Assembly: GCF_946478955.1 (NCBI RefSeq)
Contig: NZ_CAMLDL010000009.1
Coordinates: 51,480 to 115,479 of the forward strand
DNA: 64,000 nt
Origin: an uncultured Sphingomonas sp.
Lineage (GTDB): Bacteria; Pseudomonadota; Alphaproteobacteria; Sphingomonadales; Sphingomonadaceae
Reading direction: 5' to 3'
The translations under genes were made by a program, and so were the position numbers. How positions within the stretch are numbered: the stretch's first letter is position 1; every line of letters starts with the position of its first letter. Shown piece after piece: positions 17,552-27,156 of this stretch. The notes beneath the pieces were generated by a model. That model was not told the DNA's origin, made no database searches, and was given only the letters and a program-made list of their open reading frames with translations.

Positions 17552-19672
17552 CTACAGGCTGAAGCGAACCGTTCCCCGAACCGTGCGCGGTGCGCCCGGC
17601 GTCAGATTATTGTCGGTATGGGTCATGCCGATATAATCCTTGTCGAACAGATTCTCGACATTGACCTGCAATTCGACATTGCGGGCGACCCCGACATAGG
17701 CCGCCGCGTCGACGCGCGTATACCCAGACACCTTCACGGTGTTGCTGGACGAGGCATAATAGCTCGACTGATGATAAATGCCGGCGCCCAGGCCGATGCG
17801 CTTGTTGATGTCATAACGGCCCCAGAGGGACCCAGTGAAATGCGGGACGCTGGCAACGTCATTGCCAGCGGCGCCGGCCGTGCTGGTCGTGCGGTAGCGG
17901 GCGCGTTGCAGCGCCGCCGACGCCGCAACCGACAACTGGTCATTGATCTTGCCGTTGAGACTAGCCTCGATCCCCTTCGACCGCTGTTTCCCGGCAAGAA
18001 CCGTGTTGCCGCCATTGTCGATGGCACGGGTGTTGCTGCGGTCGAGGATGTAGGCGGCGAGCGCGAGATCGAGCCGCTGGGCCACGCTCCATTTCACACC
18101 GACTTCCCGGTTCAGAAACTTCTCTGGCTCGAGGGCGGCGGTAGTGGCAGTCAAACTTGAAAACTGGTCGCCCGATTGCGGCAAAAAGCTTTTGGACCAG
18201 CTTCCATAGACCGAAATTTTCTCGGTCGGCTTGAGGACCAGACCAAGCCGCGGCGACCAGAGCGAATCCTTGCGCGACAGCTTTTCGCCATTGATGTTGT
18301 TGCGATAATCGAGGTCAAACCAGTCGTGGCGAAGACCAGCGACAATCTCGACATGATCGCCGATTTTCGCCTGATCCTGAACATAAATGCCCCATGCGGT
18401 TGCTGTGGTGTCACCGTCGGTCGCGGCGCGCACGCCGTCGCGGAAGGTGATCGCCGGAAGTTGGTACGCCATGCCGATTGGAACGAACAGGCGCTGGCCG
18501 TTATTCACCGCGCCCGCCGTGCCATCGAAATAGCCTTGCTGACGTGCCGAATTGCCGTCCTGCCAGCCATAATCAACGCCCATCAGCAGCGTGTGGCGCA
18601 CAGGGCCGGTCGTCAGGTCCGCAATGAAGTCATTCTGCACAAACACAGATTCGCGGGTCGACGTTGACCGATACGCCTCCATGCCGACCATGCCGTTCGC
18701 CTGAACCGCCGTAGCAGCGAGCGCATTGGCATAGCTTTTGTCATAATGGCCATAACGGGCTTTACCCGACCAGCGCAGCGTATCGGTGAAGCGGTGCGAG
18801 GCGGAAAGGTCAACGACATGCGCGTCGAGCGACAGTTTATTAGCCTGCGGTGATCCGAAGAACGTATCGCGATTGCCCTTCAATGGCCGACCATCGAGGG
18901 ACGGGATACCGCGATCCACAGTCCTGCGGTCACGGTTATATTCGTAGGACAGGTCGATGCGGGTGTCGGCGCCAACGTCCCAGCCCAGTGTCGGATTGAT
19001 AGCGAAACGGTCGCCGTCGACATGGTCGCGGTAGCTGTCGAAGGTTTCGTAGGCTGCATTGAGCCGGCCGCCGACGCCCTCACCCAGCCTGATGCCGAGG
19101 TCGGTCGCCGCGACCCAGCTACCGTGACTGTCGATCGATGTGGCGCCGCGCACAAAATTGGTGTCGGTTGCCTTTTTGGTCACGCGATTGACGATGCCGC
19201 CGCCGCCGCCGCGACCGAAGATCATGGCATTGGGGCCTTTAAGCACTTCAACCCGCTCTACATTATAGAGGCCGCGATAATATTGTACGTCGTCGCGGAT
19301 GCCGTCGACGTAGAAGTCGGCGGTCGTATTCTGTCCACGTAGCAGAATCTGATCGCGGTGCCCCTCGCCCGATGCCACCGTTGCACCCGGCACCGCGCGC
19401 AAGACGTCGGTGATCGACTTCATGCCCTGATCGGCAATCTGCTCGGCGGTCACAACGGTCACCGCCTGCGGCACATCCTTGAGCGGCGTGTCGGTCTTGG
19501 TCGCAGTCGACAGATTCCGGGTATCATAGCCATCGCGCTGGCCGGTCACGATAATCGGGTCGGCCATCGCCAGCTTTACCGCGCTATCGCCCTCCCCATC
19601 AGCCTGCGCCTGTGCGGGCGATGACAAGACGGTGGTCGCCAGCATGGCGGATGCGAACGAGGCGCGAAGCAC
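17552..19672 (-). CDS. TonB-dependent siderophore receptor
   Basis: 706 residues. Signal peptide ending SPAQAQ. The plug domain (about 45-165) is of the siderophore type: DVPQAVTVVTAEQIADQGMKS, YVDGIRDDVQYYRG and VEVLKGPNAMIFGRGGGGG. A 22-strand barrel ends in the usual aromatic C-terminus (VRGTVRFSL). It resembles Fiu/BfrD-type catecholate receptors. No signalling extension precedes the TonB box-like region (PIIVTG), so it should not itself signal to an ECF/FecR pair. A Fur-box-like sequence lies 47-65 bp upstream. Likely role: energised import of an iron-siderophore across the outer membrane. The ligand is not determinable from sequence. Confidence 0.9.
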   Translation of the reverse strand: MLRASFASAMLATTVLSSPAQAQADGEGDSAVKLAMADPIIVTGQRDGYDTRNLSTATKTDTPLKDVPQAVTVVTAEQIADQGMKSITDVLRAVPGATVASGEGHRDQILLRGQNTTADFYVDGIRDDVQYYRGLYNVERVEVLKGPNAMIFGRGGGGGIVNRVTKKATDTNFVRGATSIDSHGSWVAATDLGIRLGEGVGGRLNAAYETFDSYRDHVDGDRFAINPTLGWDVGADTRIDLSYEYNRDRRTVDRGIPSLDGRPLKGNRDTFFGSPQANKLSLDAHVVDLSASHRFTDTLRWSGKARYGHYDKSYANALAATAVQANGMVGMEAYRSTSTRESVFVQNDFIADLTTGPVRHTLLMGVDYGWQDGNSARQQGYFDGTAGAVNNGQRLFVPIGMAYQLPAITFRDGVRAATDGDTTATAWGIYVQDQAKIGDHVEIVAGLRHDWFDLDYRNNINGEKLSRKDSLWSPRLGLVLKPTEKISVYGSWSKSFLPQSGDQFSSLTATTAALEPEKFLNREVGVKWSVAQRLDLALAAYILDRSNTRAIDNGGNTVLAGKQRSKGIEASLNGKINDQLSVAASAALQRARYRTTSTAGAAGNDVASVPHFTGSLWGRYDINKRIGLGAGIYHQSSYYASSSNTVKVSGYTRVDAAAYVGVARNVELQVNVENLFDKDYIGMTHTDNNLTPGAPRTVRGTVRFSL

Positions 19673-19718
19673 GATTGGATTCCCCTTTTCCCGGCAACGG
19701 TGTCGGGGAGCCTCTAGT

Positions 19719-19737
19719 ATTATTGATAGTCATTCGC
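19719..19737 (-). promoter_or_regulatory. Fur-box-like operator upstream of the TonB receptor
   Basis: Read on the minus strand this is GCGAATGACTATCAATAAT. It matches the classical 19-bp Fur box (GATAATGATAATCATTATC) at about 12 of 19 positions, including the AATGA...ATCA core. It sits in the 79-bp gap between the smc stop and the receptor start, where an operator for iron-repressed expression is expected. Confidence 0.6.
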
Positions 19738-19751
19738 AATAGCGAATCTTT

Positions 19752-22700
19752 CTATTCCGCCGCTAGTAGTTGTTCCGCGCCGCCAAGGTCCACTGAGACA
19801 AGGCGGCTGACCCCTTTTTCGATCATGGTCACGCCGTACAGCCGGTCCATCCGGCTCATCGTTACGGCGTTGTGGGTCACGATCAGATAGCGTGTATCCG
19901 TTTCCCCGCTCATCCGCTGCAGCAGGTCGCAAAAACGTTCGACATTGGCATCGTCGAGCGGTGCATCGACTTCGTCCAGGACGCAAATCGGCGCCGGATT
20001 GGTGAGAAACAGCGCAAATATAAGCGCGACAGCGGTGAGCGCCTGTTCGCCGCCCGACAGAAGCGTCAACGATTGCAGTCGCTTACCCGGAGGCTGCGCC
20101 AGAATTTCCAGGCCGGCTTCCAGTGGATCATCGCTTTCCACCAACTCGAGGTGCGCCTCTCCGCCGCCGAAAAGAGTAGTAAACAGGCTCCGAAAATGGG
20201 CATCGACCTTCTCAAAGGCATCCAGAAGCCGGATGCGCCCTTCACGATTCAGGCTGCCGATTGAACCGCGAAGCCGCAGAATCGCCTGCGCAAGTTCATC
20301 CTTCTCCGCGACATTCAATTCGCGGCTGCTATCAAGTTCGGCGAGTTCCTGTTCCGCGACCAGGTTGACCGGGCCAATTCGCTCGCGGTCTGCCGTCAAT
20401 CGCTCCAGCGTTTCCTTCTCCACATCAGGATCACCGAGCGCGTCTCTGTCAAAGCCAAGCTTTTCAGGCAGAAGTGGCGGCGGACATTCAAATTTCTCTC
20501 CGCAAATGCGCCCATATTCGAGCCTTCGGGCAACTTGCGCTTCGGCCCGCGCCGCCGCACCGGCGCGGGATTCGCGGGCGGCGGCGAATGCCTCGCCTGC
20601 CTCGGCCAGCGCGCGCTGCGAGACCAAAACTGCTTCCTGCGCCCCACGCTCCGCTTCAAGCGTTTTCGCAATCTCCGCCTCGCTGGCGGCAATTTCATCT
20701 TCCAGGCTGATGATCTCGGCCGCGTGACGTTCCGGTTCGCCGATTAGCTCTTCCTGTTCCTCTTCCAATGCCATTGCACGGCCCGCCGTTTCGGCAAGAC
20801 GTTGTTCGGCCTGAAGTGCGCGCGCGCGCCATTCGCCTTTCTCCCGACCGGCGGCGGCGTGCCGCTCGCGGTCGGCGGCGGTTTCCCGGGCGCGCGTTGC
20901 CGAACGCGCGCGGCAATCGGCGACCTTCTCTCCCGCCTGTGATGCAATGTCGCGAGCGGCCGCCACCTCCTGGCCCATCGCATCTGGATCGGGCAGCGCG
21001 GCAAGGTTGCGCATCGCTACTTCGACCGCTTCTTCAGCTGCCGTCAGCAGCGGGATCAGGTCGGCCCTGCGCTCCTCCAGCCCCGCGCGCTGGCCGTCCA
21101 GCCGTTCCAGCGCCGCAGCGGCGCTGTCCCCCGCCCGCGCAGCCTCTCGCGCCGACCGTTCCGCATTCGCCGCGTCCATGCGGGCCTGTTCGGCGGCGCG
21201 ACGGTGCGTTTCAACGGCAGCGGCCGCATCGTCGCGGGCCAGCGCCGCACTGGCAACGGCCGTATCAAGTGCGGGCAGTTGCCCGTCTATCTCCGCCAGG
21301 CGGTTGGCGCGCAGCAGGCGCTCCGCCGCCGCGGCGCCGGCCCCTTCGCTGACAAAGCCATCCCAGCGGCGCATCATACCAGCGCGCGTTACCAGACGCT
21401 GGCCCGCCGCGAGCGGCTGCCCATCATCACGATCCGCCACGCCAATTTGCGCCAAACGCCGATGGAGTGCGGATGGCGCCGTCACGTGCGTCAATAGCGA
21501 CGTCAGACCGGGCGGAAGGGCCGGATCGCCTGCATCCACCTCACTGCCCATCCAGCGCCGCGGCCCCTCGCCGCCCATCTCCGCCTCGATATCCTCACCA
21601 AGCGCCGCAGCCAGCGCATGTTCAAAGCCGCGATCGGCGCGCAATTCTGCGATCGCTGCGCCGCCGCCGTGAGACAGAGCCTTGGCCAGCGCGTCGCGTT
21701 CCGCCCGCGCCGCCGCCAAAGCGGCCCGCGCGGCGGCGAGCCTGCTTTCCGCCTCATCGCGCGTGTTGACCGCATGATTGCGCCCCTCCTCCGCCGATTT
21801 CAGCGCCGCCTCTGCCTTGGCCAGCGCCGTGGCGGCGGCTTCACCTTGCCTACCGGCGTCGTTGATGGCGGCACGTTCGGTCGCACCGTCGCCAAGACCA
21901 GCAAGTTGCTGTGCCAATCGGTCGGCGTCCGCGACAACCCGCGCCGATTGCGACCGCGACGCATCCAAGGCGGCGTCCGCCACGCGCCGTTCGGCCCGCA
22001 TTGCGGCTTCCTTGGCCAACAGAGCAGCAAGCGCCGCTTCGGCTTCGCGCGATTCTGCTTCCGCTGCGGTCAGCTCCTGCGCAATTCGCACGGCGATCGT
22101 TTCCGCGTCGGCAAGACGGGTTTCCAGTTCGTCCCGTTCCAGATCGAGGGCGTCCAATGCCTTGGCGGCATCCGCCTTCAGCGCCTGTTCGCGCGCCGTT
22201 TCGGTGGCGAGTGATTGCGCCAGTCGCTCCAGCTCTGACAAGCGACGGATCACCGTGTCGCGCTTTGCCCGCGCCGTTGCCAGGGCGTGCGCAAGGTTGC
22301 GCCCGGCATCACGCGCCGCGACCGACGCATCGCGGCGCTCGGCGAGCGCAGCGGCCGCCGTTTCCTGAAGGCGCTGGGCAACCGCCATCGCCTCGCCAAG
22401 CCGGGTGACGTCGCCCTCCGCCGCCTTGGCTTCGGCCGCTGCCGCTTCAGCCGCGCGATCCGCCTCGACCCAGCGGGCGAAGATGAGTTTGCCCTCAGCC
22501 AGCAAAATCTTGACGGTCAGAGCGCGGTATCTTTCAGCCGCACGGGCCTGCCTCCGCAGCGCCGACGCCCGCGCCTCCTGATCGCTGAGCAATTCATCAA
22601 GACGCTGAAGATTCGCCTCGGTCGCGCGCAACTTCTGCTCGGCGTCCTTGCGGCGTGCGTGGAGCCCGGAGATCCCGGCCGCCTCTTCCAGCATTTGCCG

Positions 22701-23174
22701 CCGCTCAACCGGCTTCGCAGCGATGACGGCGCCGATACGCCCCTGACTTACCAGCGCCGGAGAATGGGCCCCGGTGGCGGCATCAGCGAATAATAACGAC
22801 ACGTCCTTCTGGCGCACATCGCGCCCGTCGAGGCGGTAGGCGCTACCGGCACCCCGCTCAATCCGGCGGGTGACTTCACTTTCCCCACCGTGATCAACGT
22901 CACCTTCGCCCACCGCCCGCTCGATGAGCAGCGATACTTCTGCGAAATCGCGGGCTGGGCGAGTGGCCGTGCCGGCAAAAATAACGTCTTCCATGCCCCC
23001 GCCGCGGAGCGATTTGGGGCTGGCCTCACCCATCACCCAACGGATGGCTTCGAGGAGGTTGGACTTGCCGCAGCCGTTGGGGCCGACGACGCCCGTCAGC
23101 CCAGGTTCAATCCTGAGCTCTGCGGGTTCAACAAAGCTTTTGAACCCGCTGAGTTTCAGTCGTCGGAACCGCAA
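19752..23174 (-). CDS. smc: Chromosome segregation protein SMC
   Basis: 1140 residues. Condensin-type ATPase that loads at parS/ParB sites and extrudes DNA loops to organise and segregate the chromosome. Walker A GPNGCGKS at 31-38, then QGRIGAVI; two very long coiled-coil arms rich in Ala, Glu and Arg; the hinge at about 505-620; the C-terminal head with the ABC signature LLSGGEQALTA and Walker B/D-loop CVLDEVDAPLDDAN. The coiled coils produce many long spurious frames on the opposite strand; these are shadows. It lies 29 bp downstream of the DsbA-like lipoprotein gene, which is read in the same direction. Confidence 0.97.
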   Translation of the reverse strand: MRFRRLKLSGFKSFVEPAELRIEPGLTGVVGPNGCGKSNLLEAIRWVMGEASPKSLRGGGMEDVIFAGTATRPARDFAEVSLLIERAVGEGDVDHGGESEVTRRIERGAGSAYRLDGRDVRQKDVSLLFADAATGAHSPALVSQGRIGAVIAAKPVERRQMLEEAAGISGLHARRKDAEQKLRATEANLQRLDELLSDQEARASALRRQARAAERYRALTVKILLAEGKLIFARWVEADRAAEAAAAEAKAAEGDVTRLGEAMAVAQRLQETAAAALAERRDASVAARDAGRNLAHALATARAKRDTVIRRLSELERLAQSLATETAREQALKADAAKALDALDLERDELETRLADAETIAVRIAQELTAAEAESREAEAALAALLAKEAAMRAERRVADAALDASRSQSARVVADADRLAQQLAGLGDGATERAAINDAGRQGEAAATALAKAEAALKSAEEGRNHAVNTRDEAESRLAAARAALAAARAERDALAKALSHGGGAAIAELRADRGFEHALAAALGEDIEAEMGGEGPRRWMGSEVDAGDPALPPGLTSLLTHVTAPSALHRRLAQIGVADRDDGQPLAAGQRLVTRAGMMRRWDGFVSEGAGAAAAERLLRANRLAEIDGQLPALDTAVASAALARDDAAAAVETHRRAAEQARMDAANAERSAREAARAGDSAAAALERLDGQRAGLEERRADLIPLLTAAEEAVEVAMRNLAALPDPDAMGQEVAAARDIASQAGEKVADCRARSATRARETAADRERHAAAGREKGEWRARALQAEQRLAETAGRAMALEEEQEELIGEPERHAAEIISLEDEIAASEAEIAKTLEAERGAQEAVLVSQRALAEAGEAFAAARESRAGAAARAEAQVARRLEYGRICGEKFECPPPLLPEKLGFDRDALGDPDVEKETLERLTADRERIGPVNLVAEQELAELDSSRELNVAEKDELAQAILRLRGSIGSLNREGRIRLLDAFEKVDAHFRSLFTTLFGGGEAHLELVESDDPLEAGLEILAQPPGKRLQSLTLLSGGEQALTAVALIFALFLTNPAPICVLDEVDAPLDDANVERFCDLLQRMSGETDTRYLIVTHNAVTMSRMDRLYGVTMIEKGVSRLVSVDLGGAEQLLAAE

Positions 23175-23203
23175 GGCCCGCCGCCCCCCGAAGCGCCCGA
23201 GGC

Positions 23204-23956
23204 CTAGTCGGCCAGAGCCCGCTTGATCGCGGGTTCCAGCTTCTCCCAGGTCGCGGTGTCTTGAACAACATTGCCGTTGATCAGGAAGGTAGGCGTTCCG
23301 GGCAGGTTATATTGCGAGATTGCATCGGCATTGACCTTCACCAGCTTGTCGGTGAGCGCGGGATCCGCGAGGCACTTTTGCGCCTGGTCGCGGGGAAGAC
23401 CGCGCTGCGCCGCCCACGGCAGGAAACCGGCCATGTCGGCTACGGTGGTGAACTGAACCGCCGGTGCCGCATTCTGGATCGCCTGCAGGCGCGATTGATC
23501 TCCAGCCTGGATCTTCGCGAACCATTCAGGCTGATCGGCATAAAGGCTGCGGGTCAGGCCGAAGAAGCTCGCTTCGCCGCCGCATTGGGCCAGGATCGAC
23601 GCGGTCATATCGATCGGGTCACGCACGAAGTTGCGGAATTCCCAGCTGACCAAGCCCTTCTTCACATAATTGTCGATCAGCGGCTTCACGCCGGTTTCAT
23701 CGAATTCGCGGCAGTGGGGGCAGGTCATCGAACCATATTCGACCAGCTTCACCTTGGCATTCGGGTTGCCCATCACATAGCCACCTTCCGGGGTAGCCTT
23801 CACGACGGTTGCCCAATCGCCATTATTTGGGGCCGGAACCGGCGCAGCCGTAACAGCCGGCGCATCACCCCCGCCGTCAACCGGCGCAGCCTTGTCCTTG
23901 TTACAGCCCGCCGCAAACAGCGCGGCCGTGGCGATGAGGATGTGTGATGCTTTCAT
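23204..23956 (-). CDS. DsbA-family thioredoxin-fold lipoprotein
   Basis: 250 residues. Lipoprotein signal MKASHILIATAALFAAGC with lipobox cysteine at 18, a Pro/Ala-rich spacer, then a thioredoxin fold with inserted helical domain. The active site is CPHC (Cys79, Cys82) in YGSMTCPHCREFDE, and the cis-proline is in LPGTPTFLING. These are the features of DsbA/DsbG-like or BdbD-like thiol oxidoreductases, acting at the membrane on exported proteins. It could be the partner of the dsbB at 12.5 kb (inference). It shares 4 bases (23953-23956) with the end of the upstream DUF721 gene. Confidence 0.9.
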   Translation of the reverse strand: MKASHILIATAALFAAGCNKDKAAPVDGGGDAPAVTAAPVPAPNNGDWATVVKATPEGGYVMGNPNAKVKLVEYGSMTCPHCREFDETGVKPLIDNYVKKGLVSWEFRNFVRDPIDMTASILAQCGGEASFFGLTRSLYADQPEWFAKIQAGDQSRLQAIQNAAPAVQFTTVADMAGFLPWAAQRGLPRDQAQKCLADPALTDKLVKVNADAISQYNLPGTPTFLINGNVVQDTATWEKLEPAIKRALAD

Positions 23957-24510
23957 TTCTTGTCGCTCCGAACGAGGAATGGGATGATTCTGTCTTTACT
24001 GTTATCGACGCCGGGGGCGCCGGTCGAGCCGCTCAGCTTCGACGCAAGCGATTCGAGCACGGCGCGAAGCTCCGGATCGGCAACTTCGCGCAGGTTTTCA
24101 CCAATGTCCTTAGGAACCGGCGCGGGCTGCGGGCGCGGCGCGCGCGCCGCCGGCCGCGCAATTCGACCTTGCCGAAAGGCCACCTTGGTAACGGCTTCAT
24201 AGCCGAAGAATCGGTTGACCCGTTCCATCACCATCGGCGCAAGATGCTGCATCAAGGGTGCGTGAGCCCCCTCCACCATCAAGGTCAGGGTGCCATCTGA
24301 TTTCTTGCCCGATGGAAAGCGGATCGATTCCGGGACCGATACTTTGGCATATCGCTCCCCGACAATCTCTGCCCAGCGGCTGATCACTGCACTTTGAACG
24401 AAACCGAATTTCTTGAAGCTGGTGCCGGCGATATTGACAGCAAGCTCGCCCGCTGATCGGACGCGCCCTTGTCGTTCATTGATCGTGGAATCGCCTTTGG
24501 ACTTCGCCAT
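23953..24510 (-). CDS. DUF721 family protein
   Basis: 185 residues. DUF721 (DciA-related) block at about 24-110: LAVNIAGTSFKKFGFVQSAVISRWAEIVGERYAKVSVPESIRF, then LTLMVEGAHAPLMQHLAPMVMERVNRFFGYEAVTKVAFRQG. DUF721 includes DciA, which helps load the replicative helicase DnaB in bacteria lacking DnaC; this role is plausible here but not proved by sequence. The start is the ATG at 24510 (MAKSKGDS); a longer frame reaches back through mutY but is antisense read-through. Divergent from mutY with 27 bp between starts, and coupled to the DsbA-like gene by a 4-base overlap. Confidence 0.85.
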   Translation of the reverse strand: MAKSKGDSTINERQGRVRSAGELAVNIAGTSFKKFGFVQSAVISRWAEIVGERYAKVSVPESIRFPSGKKSDGTLTLMVEGAHAPLMQHLAPMVMERVNRFFGYEAVTKVAFRQGRIARPAARAPRPQPAPVPKDIGENLREVADPELRAVLESLASKLSGSTGAPGVDNSKDRIIPFLVRSDKK

Positions 24511-24537
24511 AGCGACGGACCATGGCATAGCAGCGTC

Positions 24538-25572
24538 ATGCCCGCCAGTGCTGCTTGGCAGCTCACCGACCCTACTACCATTCGTAACCGGCTGCTCAGT
24601 TGGTATGATGCAAACGCGCGCAGCTTGCCGTGGCGAAGTCCGCCGGGAGAAAGACCGCCGGCACCATATCACGTCTGGCTGAGTGAGGTCATGCTTCAGC
24701 AAACGACCGTAGCAACCGTGAAACCACGGTTCCGCCGTTTTCTCGATCGGTGGCCAACGGTCCAAGACCTCGCCGCTGCCGACGACTATGATGTGTTGAA
24801 CGAATGGGCGGGCCTTGGCTATTACGCCCGAGCACGAAACCTGATCGCCTGCGCTCGGCAGGTGCGCGATCTCGGCGCCTTTCCGACAAGTGCCGCGGCG
24901 TTGCAGCGACTGCCCGGTCTTGGTCCCTATACGGCCGCTGCAATTGCCGCGATTGCATTTGATGAGCCGGTTGCAGCGGTCGATACAAATGTAGAGCGAG
25001 TGATTTGCCGGCTTGCAGCGATCGATCGGCCGATTGCCGATGTCAGACCGCAGATACGCGACCTGGCGCAATCGATCGTGACACGCGATCGGCCTGGCGA
25101 CGTTGCTCAGGCGATGATGGATTTGGGCTCGACCATTTGCCGCGCCGCCATACCGGTCTGCGAAGCCTGCCCTCTAGCCTCAGACTGTCTGGCCTATCAA
25201 AGCGGCAGACCGGGCAATTATCCCGCATCAAAGGCTCGGAAAGCGCGGCCGCTGCGCCATGGCACTGCCTGGTGGTTTGAGCGCAATGGGGCGATCTGGC
25301 TGGTTCGGCGGCCTGCGAAGGGCATGCTCGGCGGGATGGCCGCGCTTCCCGGCGACGATTGGCATCGGGCTGACCCTGTCGGGAATGCGGCCGCCTCTGT
25401 CGCCCATCATTTCACACATTTCACGTTGAACCTTGCCGTCGTCGAAATACCAAGCCTCCCGACGGGGGATGGTTGGTGGCACCCGCTGGAGCAGATTGGC
25501 ACTGCCGGTCTACCAACTCTATATGTTCGCGCGGTTGAAGCCGTGCTGGCCCAAAAGGAATCCCATGATTGA
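24538..25572 (+). CDS. mutY: A/G-specific adenine DNA glycosylase
   Basis: Removes adenine mispaired with 8-oxoguanine. 344 residues. Catalytic glutamate in WLSEVMLQQTTV, helix-hairpin-helix LPGLGPYTAAAIAAIAF, catalytic Asp in AVDTNVERV. A complete 4Fe-4S cluster motif C-x6-C-x2-C-x5-C is formed by CRAAIPVCEACPLASDC. The C-terminal MutT-like domain that recognises 8-oxoG (about 235-344) is present, with HHFTHFTLNL. The ATG at 24538 gives the normal N-terminus; an upstream in-frame ATG at 24469 overlaps the divergent DUF721 gene. The stop overlaps the nudC start by 8 bases. Confidence 0.95.
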   Translation: MPASAAWQLTDPTTIRNRLLSWYDANARSLPWRSPPGERPPAPYHVWLSEVMLQQTTVATVKPRFRRFLDRWPTVQDLAAADDYDVLNEWAGLGYYARARNLIACARQVRDLGAFPTSAAALQRLPGLGPYTAAAIAAIAFDEPVAAVDTNVERVICRLAAIDRPIADVRPQIRDLAQSIVTRDRPGDVAQAMMDLGSTICRAAIPVCEACPLASDCLAYQSGRPGNYPASKARKARPLRHGTAWWFERNGAIWLVRRPAKGMLGGMAALPGDDWHRADPVGNAAASVAHHFTHFTLNLAVVEIPSLPTGDGWWHPLEQIGTAGLPTLYVRAVEAVLAQKESHD

Positions 25573-26425
25573 GCCCTTCTTCGCTGGTCCCGGTCTCGAC
25601 CGCGCAGACCCATTGCGCGCGCGCCCGGCCGCAGAACTAGATGCATTGGCCCGCGATCCGGCTGCGCGGATGCTGGAATGGCAGGATGGCGCACCTTTGC
25701 TCGATCAAAACGGCCGACTTCGCTGGGTGCCGGTGACGGGCGAGCCGTCGCTATTCCTCGGGTTCGACGATGGCGCGGCCCGCTTTTCCGTGCTTCCCGA
25801 TGGAGACGTTCCTCTCACGGCGACTGGCCACTTCGCATTGCTTGCCCAATTGGGAGCCGACGAGGCACCACTTTTTGCAGCGGCGTTGAGCCTGGCAAAT
25901 TGGCATCGGCGTCATCTTTTCTGCTCAAGCTGTGGGTCGCCTACGCAGCCCAATCGGGCCGGCTGGTCGCGGCGCTGCGGCGCCTGCGCGGCCGAACATT
26001 ACCCAAGGGTTGATCCGGTCGTAATCATGCTGGCCGAATGTGATGGGCGATTGCTGCTTGGGCGCCAACCCCAATATCCACCTGGCCGCTATTCGGCGCT
26101 GGCCGGTTTTGTCGAACCTGGCGAAACAATTGAAGCGGCGGTGGCCCGCGAGTTACATGAAGAGGCGGGGATCACCGTGCGCGACGTTCGCTATGTCGCT
26201 AGCCAACCATGGCCGTTCCCATCCAGCCTGATGATCGGCGCATGGGCACGCGCCGACAGCGAATCGCTGACCATCGATTATCAAGAGCTTGATGACGCCC
26301 GCTGGTTCAGCCGCGAAGAGGTTGAACAGGCGCTGCGGGGAGGCGAAAATCCACCCTTCTTGCCGCCACCGCGCTGGGCCATTGCGCGAACCTTGCTTGA
26401 AGCATGGGCAGATGGCTTGATGTAA
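25565..26425 (+). CDS. nudC: NADH pyrophosphatase / NAD-capped RNA hydrolase NudC
   Basis: Nudix hydrolase that splits NAD(H) and removes NAD caps from RNA. 286 residues. A four-cysteine zinc ribbon CSSCGS...CGACA lies in the middle. The Nudix box GFVEPGETIEAAVARELHEEAGI (23-residue signature) and the NADH-specific SQPWPFPSSLMIG motif follow. The start ATG at 25565 overlaps the mutY end, suggesting co-expression of two nucleotide-quality-control enzymes. The earlier in-frame start at 25433 lies within mutY and is not used. Confidence 0.95.
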   Translation: MIEPFFAGPGLDRADPLRARPAAELDALARDPAARMLEWQDGAPLLDQNGRLRWVPVTGEPSLFLGFDDGAARFSVLPDGDVPLTATGHFALLAQLGADEAPLFAAALSLANWHRRHLFCSSCGSPTQPNRAGWSRRCGACAAEHYPRVDPVVIMLAECDGRLLLGRQPQYPPGRYSALAGFVEPGETIEAAVARELHEEAGITVRDVRYVASQPWPFPSSLMIGAWARADSESLTIDYQELDDARWFSREEVEQALRGGENPPFLPPPRWAIARTLLEAWADGLM

Positions 26426-26493
26426 GGCACGCAGCCCCTTAAAGGGCAACGCCAATTCCAATCGTTATTCCGGCACAGCCGGCAGGGGCTTTC

Positions 26494-27135
26494 ATGCAAG
26501 ACCGTAACAATACCATTGCTGGCTGGGTGCTGTTCGCAGGCATCATCGCGTTGGGATCGTCGATTGTCGCCGGGCAGATGATGAAGAGCCATTCGCCCGA
26601 ACATGGCGGTTTCCCGGTCGAGGGCGCTGCGGAAGGCGACGGCGCGGCGGCAGAGGCTGAAAAGCCGATTGCCTTCTATCTCGCGTCGGCAGACGCTGCG
26701 AAGGGCGAAAATGTCTTCAAGAAATGCACGGCCTGTCACAACGCCGACAAGGGCGGCGCCAACGCGCTCGGCCCGAATCTGTGGGACGTGCTGGGTGAGC
26801 CGATCGGCAAGGGCAAGGGCTTTGCCTTCTCCCCCGCGCTCGCTGATCATGGCGGAACCTGGGATTGGCAGTCGCTGAGCGACTGGCTGGCCAATCCGAA
26901 GAAATTTGCGCCGGGCACGAAGATGACCTTTGCGGGTCTGTCGAATCCGCAGGATCGTGCCGATCTGATGGCGTTCCTGAACCAGCACAGCGATTCGCCC
27001 GAGGCGCTTCCGGCGGCACCTAAGGAAGACGCCGCGCCGGCCGCTGGTGACAATGCCGCGGCTCCTGCGGATGCCAATGCCGCAGCGCCTGCCGATGCCA
27101 ATGCTGCCGCCCCGGCTGCACCGGCCGCTCACTAA
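26494..27135 (+). CDS. Membrane-anchored c-type cytochrome
   Basis: 213 residues. An uncleaved N-terminal anchor (about 9-29, AGWVLFAGIIALGSSIVAG) and an acidic linker precede a class I cytochrome c domain. Haem is attached at CTACH (ENVFKKCTACHNADKGG), and the distal methionine is probably in TKMTFAGL. This matches the CycM/cytochrome c552 type that carries electrons between the bc1 complex and terminal oxidase. An odd Ala/Pro/Asp/Asn tail (about 170-213) with repeats of the form ANAAAPAD follows. A clear hairpin terminator lies 24 bp after the stop. Confidence 0.92.
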   Translation: MQDRNNTIAGWVLFAGIIALGSSIVAGQMMKSHSPEHGGFPVEGAAEGDGAAAEAEKPIAFYLASADAAKGENVFKKCTACHNADKGGANALGPNLWDVLGEPIGKGKGFAFSPALADHGGTWDWQSLSDWLANPKKFAPGTKMTFAGLSNPQDRADLMAFLNQHSDSPEALPAAPKEDAAPAAGDNAAAPADANAAAPADANAAAPAAPAAH

Positions 27136-27156
27136 GCCCGGCATCACTATTCATGA

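Noticed and set aside
20768..22793. Several long plus-strand frames opposite smc
   Set aside because: Arg/Ser/Ala-rich shadow reading of the SMC coiled coil; no domain and overlapping one another.
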